The position numbers and the translations under genes are program-made. DNA of 64,000 nucleotides from Firmicutes bacterium HGW-Firmicutes-16 (GTDB lineage Bacteria; Bacillota; Clostridia; Oscillospirales; Oscillospiraceae), in NCBI GenBank assembly GCA_002841545.1, contig PGZZ01000011.1, forward strand, positions 1-64,000, written 5' to 3'. This document shows positions 28,397-36,826 of the stretch, piece after piece. The notes beneath the pieces are model-generated. The model made no database searches. It worked only from the letters and a program-made list of their open reading frames with translations, and was not told the DNA's origin. Numbering within the stretch: the first letter of the stretch is position 1; every line of letters starts with the position of its first letter.

Positions 28397-28425
28397 TTCA
28401 ATTATTGCTTCGGATATGCTATAAT
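28397..28425 (+). promoter_or_regulatory. Promoter of the pseudouridine synthase gene
   Basis: Extended -10 TGCTATAAT with TATAAT at 28420-28425; the -35 TTCAAT (28397-28402) at 17 bases is weak, which the TG extension may offset. Confidence 0.6.
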
Positions 28426-28454
28426 CGTCTAAAAACTTATCTATCGGAGGTCTT

Positions 28455-29180
28455 ATGAGCTTAACCCGACTTGACAAAATCATAAGTGACTCAGGCTTTG
28501 CAACAAGGAGCGAGGCGCGGATTTTCATCGCCGCGAGTCGTGTGCGCATTGATCGCGAGGTTGTGCTTGACGCCGCGCTCAAGGTTGATTTGGAAAGAGT
28601 GGAAGTCAGTTTGGACGGGAAAGCGATATCTAGCGGCTTCCGTTATTTCATGCTGAATAAGCCGGAGGGAATTCTTTCAGCAACGGAGGACAGAGACCAG
28701 AAAACGGTGCTCGATCTTCTGCCGCATGAATTCGCAAAGCTTGGGCTTTTTCCGGTGGGCAGACTGGATAAGGATACAACGGGGCTGCTAATCCTTACGA
28801 ACGACGGGGATTTTGGACACTTCGTTACTTCGCCGAAGCACCATATCAAAAAGCTTTATGAATTTTCAGTTGAAGGTCTTCTCGAAAACGACGACATAAA
28901 AGCATTCGAAAGTGGTATAGTGTTGCAAGATGGAACGATATGCCTGCCGGCAGTTCTCGAAATCGACGAGAGAGACTTTAGCCATGGTTTTGTTACCATC
29001 TATGAGGGCAAATATCATCAGGTGAAGAGGATGCTCGCATCAAGAGGCAAGTACGTGAGGATGCTGAAGCGCATCGCGATTGGTAGCCTTTCTCTGGACG
29101 CATCACTCCATGAAGGTGAGTACAAAGAATTGACAGAAAACGACTTAAATCTGATTGTTAACAGAAATGTTACAAAATAG
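28455..29180 (+). CDS. 16S rRNA pseudouridine synthase (RsuA family)
   Basis: 241 residues. An N-terminal S4 RNA-binding domain (about 3-60, LDKIISDSGFATRSEAR) is followed by the synthase core with the catalytic Asp in GRLDKDTTGLLILTNDG (D105) and the RsuA-type KLYEFSVEG and YHQVKRMLASRG motifs. It most likely modifies U516-equivalent of 16S rRNA. RluB or RluE specificity is less likely, but cannot be excluded. Start ATG 28455 follows CGGAGGT. Confidence 0.9.
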   Translation: MSLTRLDKIISDSGFATRSEARIFIAASRVRIDREVVLDAALKVDLERVEVSLDGKAISSGFRYFMLNKPEGILSATEDRDQKTVLDLLPHEFAKLGLFPVGRLDKDTTGLLILTNDGDFGHFVTSPKHHIKKLYEFSVEGLLENDDIKAFESGIVLQDGTICLPAVLEIDERDFSHGFVTIYEGKYHQVKRMLASRGKYVRMLKRIAIGSLSLDASLHEGEYKELTENDLNLIVNRNVTK

Positions 29181-29327
29181 AAACGATTTATGATAAGAAT
29201 TTACAAGCTCTAAGGGTCAGCTTTGTGGATTAAGTGAATATACAATAAGCTCAATTTTGTGTTATTATTACAAAGCGGTGTGTTACTCGGATTTGGAGAG
29301 ACACCGCGTACGATTTGGAGGAGAAGC

Positions 29328-30452
29328 ATGTCAAGTGTAACTTTGAAGGGAATAGGAAAAACCTATTCAGGCAACATTCTAGCCGTCAAAGATTTTAATA
29401 TGGAGATTGGGGATAAGGAGTTTGTAATACTGGTCGGCCCTTCCGGCTGTGGAAAATCCACGACACTCCGTATGATTGCGGGACTTGAAGCGATAAACGA
29501 GGGTGAGCTTTACATAGATGACAAGCTGGTAAATGAAGTACCGCCTAAAGACCGTGATATTGCAATGGTTTTTCAAAACTACGCACTTTATCCGCATATG
29601 ACTGTTTTTGAGAATATGGCTTTCGGGCTCAAGATACGCAAGACGCCGCGGGCTGAAATCAATGAAAGAGTCCTAGAAGCCGCAAAGATGCTGGAGATCG
29701 AGAATCTGCTGAAAAGAAAGCCGGGGGCTCTCTCGGGTGGACAGCGCCAACGCGTAGCGCTCGGAAGAGCGATTGTCCGCAAACCCAAGGTATTTCTGTT
29801 GGACGAGCCTCTTTCGAACCTTGACGCCAAGCTACGTACCTCAATGCGCACAGTGCTTTCCAAGCTCCATATGCAGCTTGGAACCACATTTATATATGTT
29901 ACGCACGACCAGACAGAAGCTATGACGATGGGTACTCGCATAGTCGTCATGAAAGACGCCTTTGTTCAGCAGATCGCGCCTCCGCAGGAGCTGTTTGACA
30001 AGCCCTGCAACCTGTTTGTCGCGACCTTCATGGGCACGCCTCAGATGAATATCGCGGAAGCGGAGCTCATCGACGACGGAAAAGTTACATATTTGGAGTT
30101 CGGCGGCGGAGAAAACAAGACACGCATTGCTCTTCCCGAGGCGAAGGGAAGAAAGCCCGAGGTGCTTAAATATGTGGGAGGGCGCGTGCTATTCGGCATC
30201 CGCCCCAACGATATACACGCCGAGCCCGATTTCATAGCTCAACATCCGGAGCAGACCGTCGAGTCCGACGTTGACTTCGTTGAGCTTCTTGGCGCGGAGA
30301 GCAATGTGTTTATTAAAGTCTCAGAAATTGAATTTGCCTGTGTCATCGATTCAAAAATACGCATGATAAACGGTGAAAAGGTCAAGCTGGCTTTTGATAC
30401 CGAAGCCGTACATATTTTCGATAAGGAAACCGAGGAGACAGTGACCAACTGA
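29328..30452 (+). CDS. Sugar-type ABC importer ATPase, MsmK/UgpC family
   Basis: 374 residues from ATG 29328 behind TTTGGAGGAG. Walker A GPSGCGKST (about 37-45), signature LSGGQRQRVALGRAI, Walker B VFLLDEPLSNLDAKLR and H-loop YVTHDQTEAMTMG are intact. The C-terminal TOBE/regulatory region (about 240-374) has the FGIRPNDI motif typical of CUT1 sugar importer ATPases. No permease or binding protein is near, so it is an orphan that may serve several sugar importers, as known for MsmK of streptococci and MsmX of Bacillus. The carbohydrate cannot be predicted. Confidence 0.9.
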   Translation: MSSVTLKGIGKTYSGNILAVKDFNMEIGDKEFVILVGPSGCGKSTTLRMIAGLEAINEGELYIDDKLVNEVPPKDRDIAMVFQNYALYPHMTVFENMAFGLKIRKTPRAEINERVLEAAKMLEIENLLKRKPGALSGGQRQRVALGRAIVRKPKVFLLDEPLSNLDAKLRTSMRTVLSKLHMQLGTTFIYVTHDQTEAMTMGTRIVVMKDAFVQQIAPPQELFDKPCNLFVATFMGTPQMNIAEAELIDDGKVTYLEFGGGENKTRIALPEAKGRKPEVLKYVGGRVLFGIRPNDIHAEPDFIAQHPEQTVESDVDFVELLGAESNVFIKVSEIEFACVIDSKIRMINGEKVKLAFDTEAVHIFDKETEETVTN

Positions 30453-30645
30453 TATGTTGCATAAAAAAAATATGCTGGTTGTGTGCGTGATGCTCAAGTT
30501 TTTCCAAGTGGGTTTTTGACACAGAATAGCGGTTTTGAATTACGTTATTATGGAAAATAAACTATTTTTATGGTTGCAAATGATGAAAACAGAGAATAAC
30601 ATAGCGTCTTATTAAAAGATTTTACAAAATATCATCAAAAATATA

Positions 30646-30674
30646 TTGAAAAAAGCAATAAAATAAGATATTAT
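30646..30674 (+). promoter_or_regulatory. Promoter of the PucR-ftsEX cluster
   Basis: TTGAAA (30646-30651), 17-base spacer, TATTAT (30669-30674) in a very AT-rich 265-base gap (30453-30717). A second weaker pair, TTGAAT near 30535 with TAAACT, lies upstream. I see no clear terminator for the ATPase gene in this gap. Confidence 0.55.
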
Positions 30675-30717
30675 GTGAAGCGGTTAGTTTTCATTGCTTA
30701 TATTAGGAGGAGCAACC

Positions 30718-31812
30718 ATGTCAAGTAGAATTTTTCAGAGCGTCATTGTTCAAATGAAAGAGGCCACTGACAGATGCCTCGGCGTCATCGATTCCGAAGG
30801 CTTTGTCGTAGCTTGCAGCGAACTTTCTCTGATCGGCACAAAACTCGAAAATTTGCAGGGCATTTCGGGCAGCGACCTTTCCGATCAGTTCTTTACCTCG
30901 GGCACAAGAACCTATAGAATTTTGGGAGGCCCCAATTCAAGGTTCGACTATGCCGTTTTCGTGGAAGGAAGAGATTCCCTTGCAAAGAGTATCTGCATTA
31001 TGGCAGCGGTTGCCTTCAATGAGGCAAAAGCAAATTATGATGAGAAGTACAATAAGGTAACTTTTGTAAAAAACATCATTTCCGACAATATTCTTCCGGG
31101 CGACGTTTATGTTCGCGCAAAGGAACTTAACTTTGTAACGGACGTTTCGCGAGCGGTACTGCTTATTCGCCAGCTTGAGAAGTCTGACATTGCGACTTTG
31201 GAGCTGGTACAGGGACTGTTCCCCGACAGGCAGAAGGATTTTGTCCTCAGCATGAGCGAGACTGACATCGTGCTCATCAAAGAGATCGAGCCGGGTGTCG
31301 AGGGAAGAGAGCTTTGCCAGCTTGCCGAAAAGATCGGAAGCGCAATCAATGCCGAGCTCCTAGTCAAGACAGTTATCGGAATCGGTACTGTTGCAAAACA
31401 CCTGCGCGAGCTTGCCGATCGCTATAAGGAAGCCCAGGTGGCGATTGAAGTCGGCAAGGTCTTCGAGACAGACAAAAGCGTTATACATTACGAAAGCCTT
31501 GGTATTGGGCGCATTATCTATCAGCTTCCGACAACACTGTGCGAAATGTTCTTAAGCGAGGTCTTTAAGAAGAACCCGATCGAATCCCTCGATCAGGAGA
31601 CTCTGTACACAATCAACAAATTCTTTGAAAACAACCTTAACGTTTCGGAAACATCCAGAAAGCTCTTTGTACACAGAAATACCCTTGTTTACCGTCTTGA
31701 AAAAATCAAGAAGCTGACGGGGCTTGATTTGCGCGAATTCGACCACGCAATCGTTTTCAAAGTCGCTCTCATGGTTAAGAAATACCTTAATTCACAGAAC
31801 ATCAAGGGCTAA
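30718..31812 (+). CDS. PucR/CdaR-type transcriptional regulator
   Basis: 364 residues from ATG 30718, after TTAGGAGGAG. The C-terminal domain (about 300-360) is the PucR helix-turn-helix: FFENNLNVSETSRKLFVHRNTLVYRLEKI. The centre resembles the GGDEF-like domain of CdaR regulators. The N-terminal 120 residues contain LGVIDSEGFVVACSE and a probable ligand-sensing domain. It stands 68 bases before ftsE on the same strand. The target genes are unknown; control of the ftsEX-hydrolase cluster is inference. Confidence 0.85.
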   Translation: MSSRIFQSVIVQMKEATDRCLGVIDSEGFVVACSELSLIGTKLENLQGISGSDLSDQFFTSGTRTYRILGGPNSRFDYAVFVEGRDSLAKSICIMAAVAFNEAKANYDEKYNKVTFVKNIISDNILPGDVYVRAKELNFVTDVSRAVLLIRQLEKSDIATLELVQGLFPDRQKDFVLSMSETDIVLIKEIEPGVEGRELCQLAEKIGSAINAELLVKTVIGIGTVAKHLRELADRYKEAQVAIEVGKVFETDKSVIHYESLGIGRIIYQLPTTLCEMFLSEVFKKNPIESLDQETLYTINKFFENNLNVSETSRKLFVHRNTLVYRLEKIKKLTGLDLREFDHAIVFKVALMVKKYLNSQNIKG

Positions 31813-31880
31813 TGCTTTGCCTAACAGCTTAGGCATGAACCTTACCCCGGGTTAATCTCCCACAATCGGAGGAAATCAAA

Positions 31881-32576
31881 ATGGTCTTAATGAACAATGT
31901 TTCGATGGTCTATGAAAACAGTGGCATGGTTGCCGCCAATGGATTAGATTTTGAAATCAATGAAGGTGAGTTTGTCTTTTTGGTTGGACCTTCCGGTTCA
32001 GGTAAAACGACAATAATTAAGCTTCTTACCGGAGAAGTAACCGCTACAGACGGAGAGGTCTATGTGAACAATTTTGATCTCCGTTCGATCAAAGCGCGCA
32101 AGCTGCCAATGCTGCGCCGCACGCTTGGAGTTATTTTTCAGGATTTCAGGCTCATCGAAGACAAGTCGGTCTATGAAAATGTCGCCTTCGCCATGCGCGT
32201 AGTCGGCGCGAGCAATAAGGAAATCGCGAAGCGTGTGCCTTATGTGCTTGAGCTTGTCGGACTTGAGGGCAGAGAAAAGCGCCTTCCTCAGGAGCTTTCC
32301 GGCGGCGAGCAGCAGCGTGTCGCAATTGCGAGAGCCATCGTAAACAGTCCGAGCCTTATTATTGCGGACGAGCCAACAGGAAACCTTGACCCCGTTAAAA
32401 GCCTCGAGCTTATGCTCCTGCTTGAAAAAATAAACGAGCTGGGAACCACGGTCCTCGTTGTAACACATGAGAAAGAGCTGGTCAACTCCTTTTCCAAGCG
32501 TGTTATTGCATTAAACCAGGGCTCGATAATTAGCGACGGAATGGATGGGTATTACAGTTATGGGATTCATGAATAA
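31881..32576 (+). CDS. ftsE: Cell division ATP-binding protein FtsE
   Basis: 231 residues. ABC ATPase that with FtsX transmits a signal across the membrane to activate peptidoglycan hydrolases. Walker A GPSGSGKTT (36-44), Q-loop IFQDFRLI (FtsE-typical), signature LSGGEQQRVAIARAI, Walker B LIIADEPTGNLDP, H-loop VTHEKELV. Start ATG 31881 follows CGGAGGAAA. It overlaps ftsX. Confidence 0.96.
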   Translation: MVLMNNVSMVYENSGMVAANGLDFEINEGEFVFLVGPSGSGKTTIIKLLTGEVTATDGEVYVNNFDLRSIKARKLPMLRRTLGVIFQDFRLIEDKSVYENVAFAMRVVGASNKEIAKRVPYVLELVGLEGREKRLPQELSGGEQQRVAIARAIVNSPSLIIADEPTGNLDPVKSLELMLLLEKINELGTTVLVVTHEKELVNSFSKRVIALNQGSIISDGMDGYYSYGIHE

Positions 32577-33450
32577 AATTGGTTATCTTTTTAAAGAAGG
32601 CTTTAGAAGTATTGCGATCCACGGCTTCATGTCCTTCGCATCGGTCACAATAATAATTGCTTGTCTCGTTATTATGGGCAGCTTTTCGCTCCTTGCCGTC
32701 AATATTGACGCGGTCATTGATAAGCTCGAGAGCGAAAACGAAATGCTCGCCTTTGTTGACGAGACCTATACGCAGAATCAAGCGATGGCGCTCGAGGGTG
32801 AGCTTACGGCTGTCCCTAACGTGAGCAAGGTCAAGTTCATAACACGAGAAGAGGCAATGTCTGAGTTTGCAAAGGACTACGAAAACAACTCTTTATTCAA
32901 TGAAATCGAGGCGTCTGTCTTCCGCGACAGATATGTGATATATCTGGACGACATCAGTCTAATGGCGGATACGAAAGTGCAGCTTGAGCAGGTGAAGGGC
33001 ATTGCGGACGTAAGTGCGCAGCTCGACATTTCAAAAGGCTTTGTTACTACAAGAAACATCGTGGGTGCGGTTTCTCTCGTCCTGATAGTAATACTGTTCG
33101 TTGTGTCCGTATTTATAATGTCGAACACGGTAAAGCTCACCACTTTCGGACGAAGAGAAGAAATTGCAATTATGAAGATGGTCGGAGCAACGAACAGCTT
33201 TATACGTACGCCATTTATAATTGAAGGACTTACACTGGGCGTCATCGGCTCAGGACTCGCGCTAGCGCTCGAATGGGGCATATATACGCTGATAACCGAC
33301 AAGATTATGACAAGCATAGCCGGTAGCTATGTGAGCGTTCTCTCATTTAATACGCTGGCTCTGCCCCTGGCTCTTGTTTACATGGGCGTGGGAATTGTCG
33401 TCGGAGCTTTCGGCGGAACTATTGCAATCCGCAATTATCTTAAAGTTTAA
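32569..33450 (+). CDS. ftsX: Cell division protein FtsX
   Basis: 293 residues from ATG 32569; this start aligns with the usual FtsX N-terminus and overlaps the ftsE stop by 8 bases, so coupling replaces a ribosome binding site. Upstream in-frame ATGs at 32545 and 32560 are possible. First helix at about 20-45 (ASVTIIIACLVIMGSF), then a large outer loop (about 46-165) that contacts the hydrolase, then three C-terminal helices (about 165-190, 215-245, 265-290). VGATNSFIRTPFIIEG is the conserved coupling region. Confidence 0.95.
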   Translation: MNKIGYLFKEGFRSIAIHGFMSFASVTIIIACLVIMGSFSLLAVNIDAVIDKLESENEMLAFVDETYTQNQAMALEGELTAVPNVSKVKFITREEAMSEFAKDYENNSLFNEIEASVFRDRYVIYLDDISLMADTKVQLEQVKGIADVSAQLDISKGFVTTRNIVGAVSLVLIVILFVVSVFIMSNTVKLTTFGRREEIAIMKMVGATNSFIRTPFIIEGLTLGVIGSGLALALEWGIYTLITDKIMTSIAGSYVSVLSFNTLALPLALVYMGVGIVVGAFGGTIAIRNYLKV

Positions 33451-33546
33451 GTTTATACTTTGAGTACTTATAATTAACAACATAGGCAACTACGCTGTTT
33501 GGCGGATGAAGTTTTTTTCAAAGCGCACTCTGCGCGGGAGGTATCT

Positions 33547-34755
33547 ATGCAAAAAAACAGGAAAAAGTTTGTTTCAGCCGTATGTATTGTTCTTGCGCTG
33601 ATATTTATTATGACCCTCGTTCTGGGCGCTCTTAGCGGCGCGTGGGCGGTCTCACAATCAGAAATCGACGCTCTTAAGAATCAGCAGTCGGCCATCCAGC
33701 AGCAGAAGAAGACTCTTCAGACCAAAATATCAGATCTTCAGGGTCAGCAGAATTCGGCTATTGACCAAAAGACCGCGCTAGATGAGCAAAACGAACTTGC
33801 CCGTCAGGAGATAGAGCTTATATCGGAACAAATCGATTTGTATACCGGTATGGTCGAGGAAAAGGCCAAGGAGCTTGAAGCAGCAAAGGCAGACGAAGCC
33901 GATCAGAAAGAAGCGCTCCGCGTCCGAATGCGGGCGATGGAGGAATCGGGAAGTCTTACATATTTTTCAATACTCTTCGATGCCAACAGCTTTTCCGATC
34001 TGCTTGCCAGAATGGATTTCGTTTCCTCTATTATGGAATATGACAAGGATCTTGAGGATAAATACATAGCTGCAACTCAGAAGGTCGCGGAAGTCAAGGC
34101 GGAGTATGAGGCGACGCTGAAGGAGCAGGAAGATAAAAAAACAGAGCTTGAGGCCAGAAAAGCGGAGCTTGAAGCGCAGATTGCTGCAGCAGAAGCCGTC
34201 ATAGCTGACCTTGAAAAGGATATAGAGAAATATAAGACCGAATACGCGACAAACGACAGTCAGGAAGCCGCTATCCGTAGTCAGATTGACCAGAAGGTCG
34301 CCGAGCTAAAAAAGCAGCAGGAAGCCGCAATCAAGGCGGGGCAGACAGTTGTTTCGGGTTCCGGTACGCTCACATGGCCTGTAGCTGGGACGTCGACAGC
34401 TAATATTACCTCCAAATTCGGGTACAGAATACACCCGATTTTCGGAGACAAGCGTTATCACGCCGGAGTTGATATTTCCGCGAATTCCGGTACGACCATC
34501 ATGGCCGCAGACGCAGGGACTATTGTTTCAGCAGTTTACAGCAGCTCTTACGGCAACTACGTAGTTATAAGTCACGGGAACGGTATGGTTACGCTTTACG
34601 CTCATATGAGCTCAATGGCAGTCAAGTCCGGGCAGACCGTTACCAAAGGACAGACTGTCGGCTATGTCGGCTCTACAGGCTGGTCGACAGGTCCGCACTT
34701 ACACTTCGAAATCAAGGTGAATGGACAGCTGGTTGATCCGGAATCGTATTTTTAA
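33547..34755 (+). CDS. PcsB/EnvC-like murein hydrolase, coiled coil plus M23 domain
   Basis: 402 residues from ATG 33547, behind GGGAGG; frame is open upstream to 33499. A signal peptide or anchor (1-35) is followed by a long coiled coil (about 38-275, heavy in Gln, Glu, Lys, Ala) and a LytM/M23 domain (about 290-402). Zn ligands are in YHAGVD, and HLHFE with H384 and H386; YAHMSS is also present. All metal ligands are kept, so it should be an active endopeptidase rather than an inactive activator. Directly after ftsEX, it is the expected FtsX-controlled hydrolase. A weak promoter near 33471 (TATAAT) may add to expression. Confidence 0.93.
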   Translation: MQKNRKKFVSAVCIVLALIFIMTLVLGALSGAWAVSQSEIDALKNQQSAIQQQKKTLQTKISDLQGQQNSAIDQKTALDEQNELARQEIELISEQIDLYTGMVEEKAKELEAAKADEADQKEALRVRMRAMEESGSLTYFSILFDANSFSDLLARMDFVSSIMEYDKDLEDKYIAATQKVAEVKAEYEATLKEQEDKKTELEARKAELEAQIAAAEAVIADLEKDIEKYKTEYATNDSQEAAIRSQIDQKVAELKKQQEAAIKAGQTVVSGSGTLTWPVAGTSTANITSKFGYRIHPIFGDKRYHAGVDISANSGTTIMAADAGTIVSAVYSSSYGNYVVISHGNGMVTLYAHMSSMAVKSGQTVTKGQTVGYVGSTGWSTGPHLHFEIKVNGQLVDPESYF

Positions 34756-34777
34756 AGACTGGCTTAAAAAGTAAATT

Positions 34778-34812
34778 GCCGGGCAGCGTTAAGCGACTGC
34801 CCGGCTAATTTC
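34778..34812 (+). terminator. Hairpin between the M23 hydrolase and ctpA
   Basis: GCCGGGCAG (34778-34786) pairs with CTGCCCGGC (34797-34805), followed only by TAATTT. A strong stem with a poor T tract: partial terminator or attenuator. Confidence 0.55.
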
Positions 34813-34905
34813 CGCTTTTACGGCATAATATATTATTCCGGTCCGTCCGCGTGAACCGTAAGGATGATGCTTTGGACCAGACCGCGACAGTATTAGGAGG
34901 AGCTC

Positions 34906-36102
34906 ATGAAAAAGCGTTTCAGTATACTGACTCTTATTCTTGCCTGCGTTTTGACAGCTGCGCTTACAGGACTCTGCGTTTTTGGAGTTTTCTTTGTTAA
35001 ATGCGGCGGAGAGGATAGTTTTCCTTATGCGACAAAGTTCGCTGCTGTGTTTAATGCTATAAAAAACGATTATGTCGGCGACGTGGACATGGATAAGGTG
35101 TCAGATGCGGCTTACGGTGCAATGATAGGCTCAATCGATGACCGCTGGAGCTATTATATGAATCCGGAGCAGTATGAGGAATACAAGCTGTATCAGAAAA
35201 ACAGCTATACCGGTATCGGCGTGACCATCGTCAAGGACGACCAGAGCGAGCTTTACCGCATTGCGACAGTTCTTGAGGATTCGCCTGCGAGCAAGGCGGG
35301 CGTGAGTATCGGCGAGATCATGTGCGCGATCGACGGAGAGTCTTTAGCCGGAAAGACCTCGACGGAAGTCAAGGATCTAATCGCCTCCAAGAAGGATGAG
35401 GCCTTTGATCTCACTCTTAGGGCGGGGGACGGCACTGAAAGAACGCTTACAATCGGAACCGAGCTCATTCATTCTGACCCTGTCAAGTACGAGATGCTCG
35501 ATGACGGTATAGGTTATATCAGAATCAAAAATTTCGAAACGGATTCCGGTGAGGAGACCATCAAAGCTGTTGATGACCTTGTAGAGCGGGGCGCGAAGGG
35601 AATCATATTCGATGTACGCAACAATCCCGGCGGATTTTTGAGCGAGCTTTTAAAAGCGCTCGACCACATCCTGCCTGAGGGAGACCTCTTTGTATCGGCA
35701 AATAAAGCGGGTGCTGAGAAGGTCGAGACATCGGACGCTAGTTGTGTCAAGCTCCCCATGACGGTGCTGATTGACGAGAACAGCTATTCAGCGGCGGAAT
35801 TCTTCGCGGCAGCGCTCTCGGAGTACGATTGGGCGAAGCTGGTTGGAACTCACTCGACCGGCAAAGCTCGCTCGCAGATAAATATTGAAATGACAGACGG
35901 CAGTGCAGTCCATCTTTCGACGAACAGTTATCTTACGCCGAAAAGAGTCGACCTCGCAAAAACGGGGGGACTTGCGCCCGATGTTTCCGTTTCAATTAGC
36001 GACGATGACGGAGATAAGCTCGTTTCAGGACTGCTGGAGCATGATAAGGATGCGCAGCTTAAAGCGGCCTTGGAAGAGATAAAAGCTCTCGTCGACAAAT
36101 GA
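34906..36102 (+). CDS. C-terminal processing protease, S41 family
   Basis: 398 residues; ATG after TTAGGAGGAG. An N-terminal signal/anchor helix (5-28) places it outside. A PDZ domain covers about 100-180 (YTGIGVTIVKDD...ASKAGVSIGE in part). The catalytic dyad is S295 in NSYSAAEFF and K320 in STGKARSQ, 25 residues apart as in known CtpA proteases. IFDVRNNPGGFL is the family core. Close to the FtsEX-M23 genes, it may trim the hydrolase or another envelope protein; that link is inference. Confidence 0.93.
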   Translation: MKKRFSILTLILACVLTAALTGLCVFGVFFVKCGGEDSFPYATKFAAVFNAIKNDYVGDVDMDKVSDAAYGAMIGSIDDRWSYYMNPEQYEEYKLYQKNSYTGIGVTIVKDDQSELYRIATVLEDSPASKAGVSIGEIMCAIDGESLAGKTSTEVKDLIASKKDEAFDLTLRAGDGTERTLTIGTELIHSDPVKYEMLDDGIGYIRIKNFETDSGEETIKAVDDLVERGAKGIIFDVRNNPGGFLSELLKALDHILPEGDLFVSANKAGAEKVETSDASCVKLPMTVLIDENSYSAAEFFAAALSEYDWAKLVGTHSTGKARSQINIEMTDGSAVHLSTNSYLTPKRVDLAKTGGLAPDVSVSISDDDGDKLVSGLLEHDKDAQLKAALEEIKALVDK

Positions 36103-36118
36103 TTGCTTTTTTATCTGC

Positions 36119-36147
36119 TTGACACGAAGTTGTTTTCTATCTATAAT
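36119..36147 (+). promoter_or_regulatory. greA promoter
   Basis: Perfect consensus: TTGACA (36119-36124), 17-base spacer, TATAAT (36142-36147). Confidence 0.85.
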
Positions 36148-36218
36148 ACGTTAATATGATGTCATTCTATATTAAAATGTATAGTCAGTTATTAATATAA
36201 GTTGAAGGGACGGATACT

Positions 36219-36695
36219 ATGGCTAACGAAGCAAAGTACAAAATGAGTCAGGAGCGTTTGAACGAAATTCGGGAGGAGCTTCACTATCTCGAGACCGTTC
36301 GGGAAAAGGAAGTATCCGAACTTATTAAAGAGGCGCGTTCCTTCGGCGATCTTTCAGAAAACAGCGAATACGATGAAGCAAAAACGGAACAGGGCAAGCT
36401 CTATTCAAAAATTGCTGAGCTTCGGAATCTGCTTGAGAATGCTGAAGTCATTGAAACGCGTGAAGTCACGAACGCCATATATCTCGGCAGCAAGATCAAG
36501 GTCGAATGCCTTAGTGACGGCGGAATCGAGGAGTATCAGGTCGTCGGGTCTCAGGAAGCTAACCCCATGCTTGGGCGTGTCTCTGACGATTCACCTTTCG
36601 GACGCAGCCTTTTGGGCCGCAGCGCGGGCGAGACAGTCTCATTTGTTGCACCCGTCGGCGAGCTTCAATTTAAAATAATATCTATCGAAAACTGA
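36219..36695 (+). CDS. greA: Transcription elongation factor GreA
   Basis: 158 residues, the usual length. The N-terminal coiled coil (about 8-75) carries the acidic tip SENSEYDEAK that enters the secondary channel of RNA polymerase and stimulates cleavage of backtracked RNA. The C-terminal FKBP-like domain has SPFGRSLLGRSAGETVSF. Ribosome binding site AAGGGACGG precedes ATG 36219. Followed by a terminator-like hairpin before lysS. Confidence 0.96.
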   Translation: MANEAKYKMSQERLNEIREELHYLETVREKEVSELIKEARSFGDLSENSEYDEAKTEQGKLYSKIAELRNLLENAEVIETREVTNAIYLGSKIKVECLSDGGIEEYQVVGSQEANPMLGRVSDDSPFGRSLLGRSAGETVSFVAPVGELQFKIISIEN

Positions 36696-36751
36696 TATAA
36701 ACAAAAATCCGTCCCGTAGAATTTCGCCTTAAGGGGTAAGTTCTGCAGCGT

Positions 36752-36781
36752 CGGCCTCCCATGAGTGGGAGGAACTTTTTA
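36752..36781 (+). terminator. Terminator-like hairpin in the greA-lysS gap
   Basis: CCTCCCA (36755-36761) pairs with TGGGAGG (36766-36772) around TGAG, then AACTTTTT. It is 47 bases before the lysS start, so it may end greA or act as an attenuator of lysS. The right arm GGGAGG resembles a ribosome binding site locked in a stem. Confidence 0.65.
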
Positions 36782-36826
36782 TACCGTCTGCTCGTAATGA
36801 GCGATAAGCATTTGGGAGGTCAGTCA

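Noticed and set aside
36696-36826. T-box riboswitch before lysS
   Set aside because: The gap is too short and lacks the T-box consensus; only a simple hairpin is visible.
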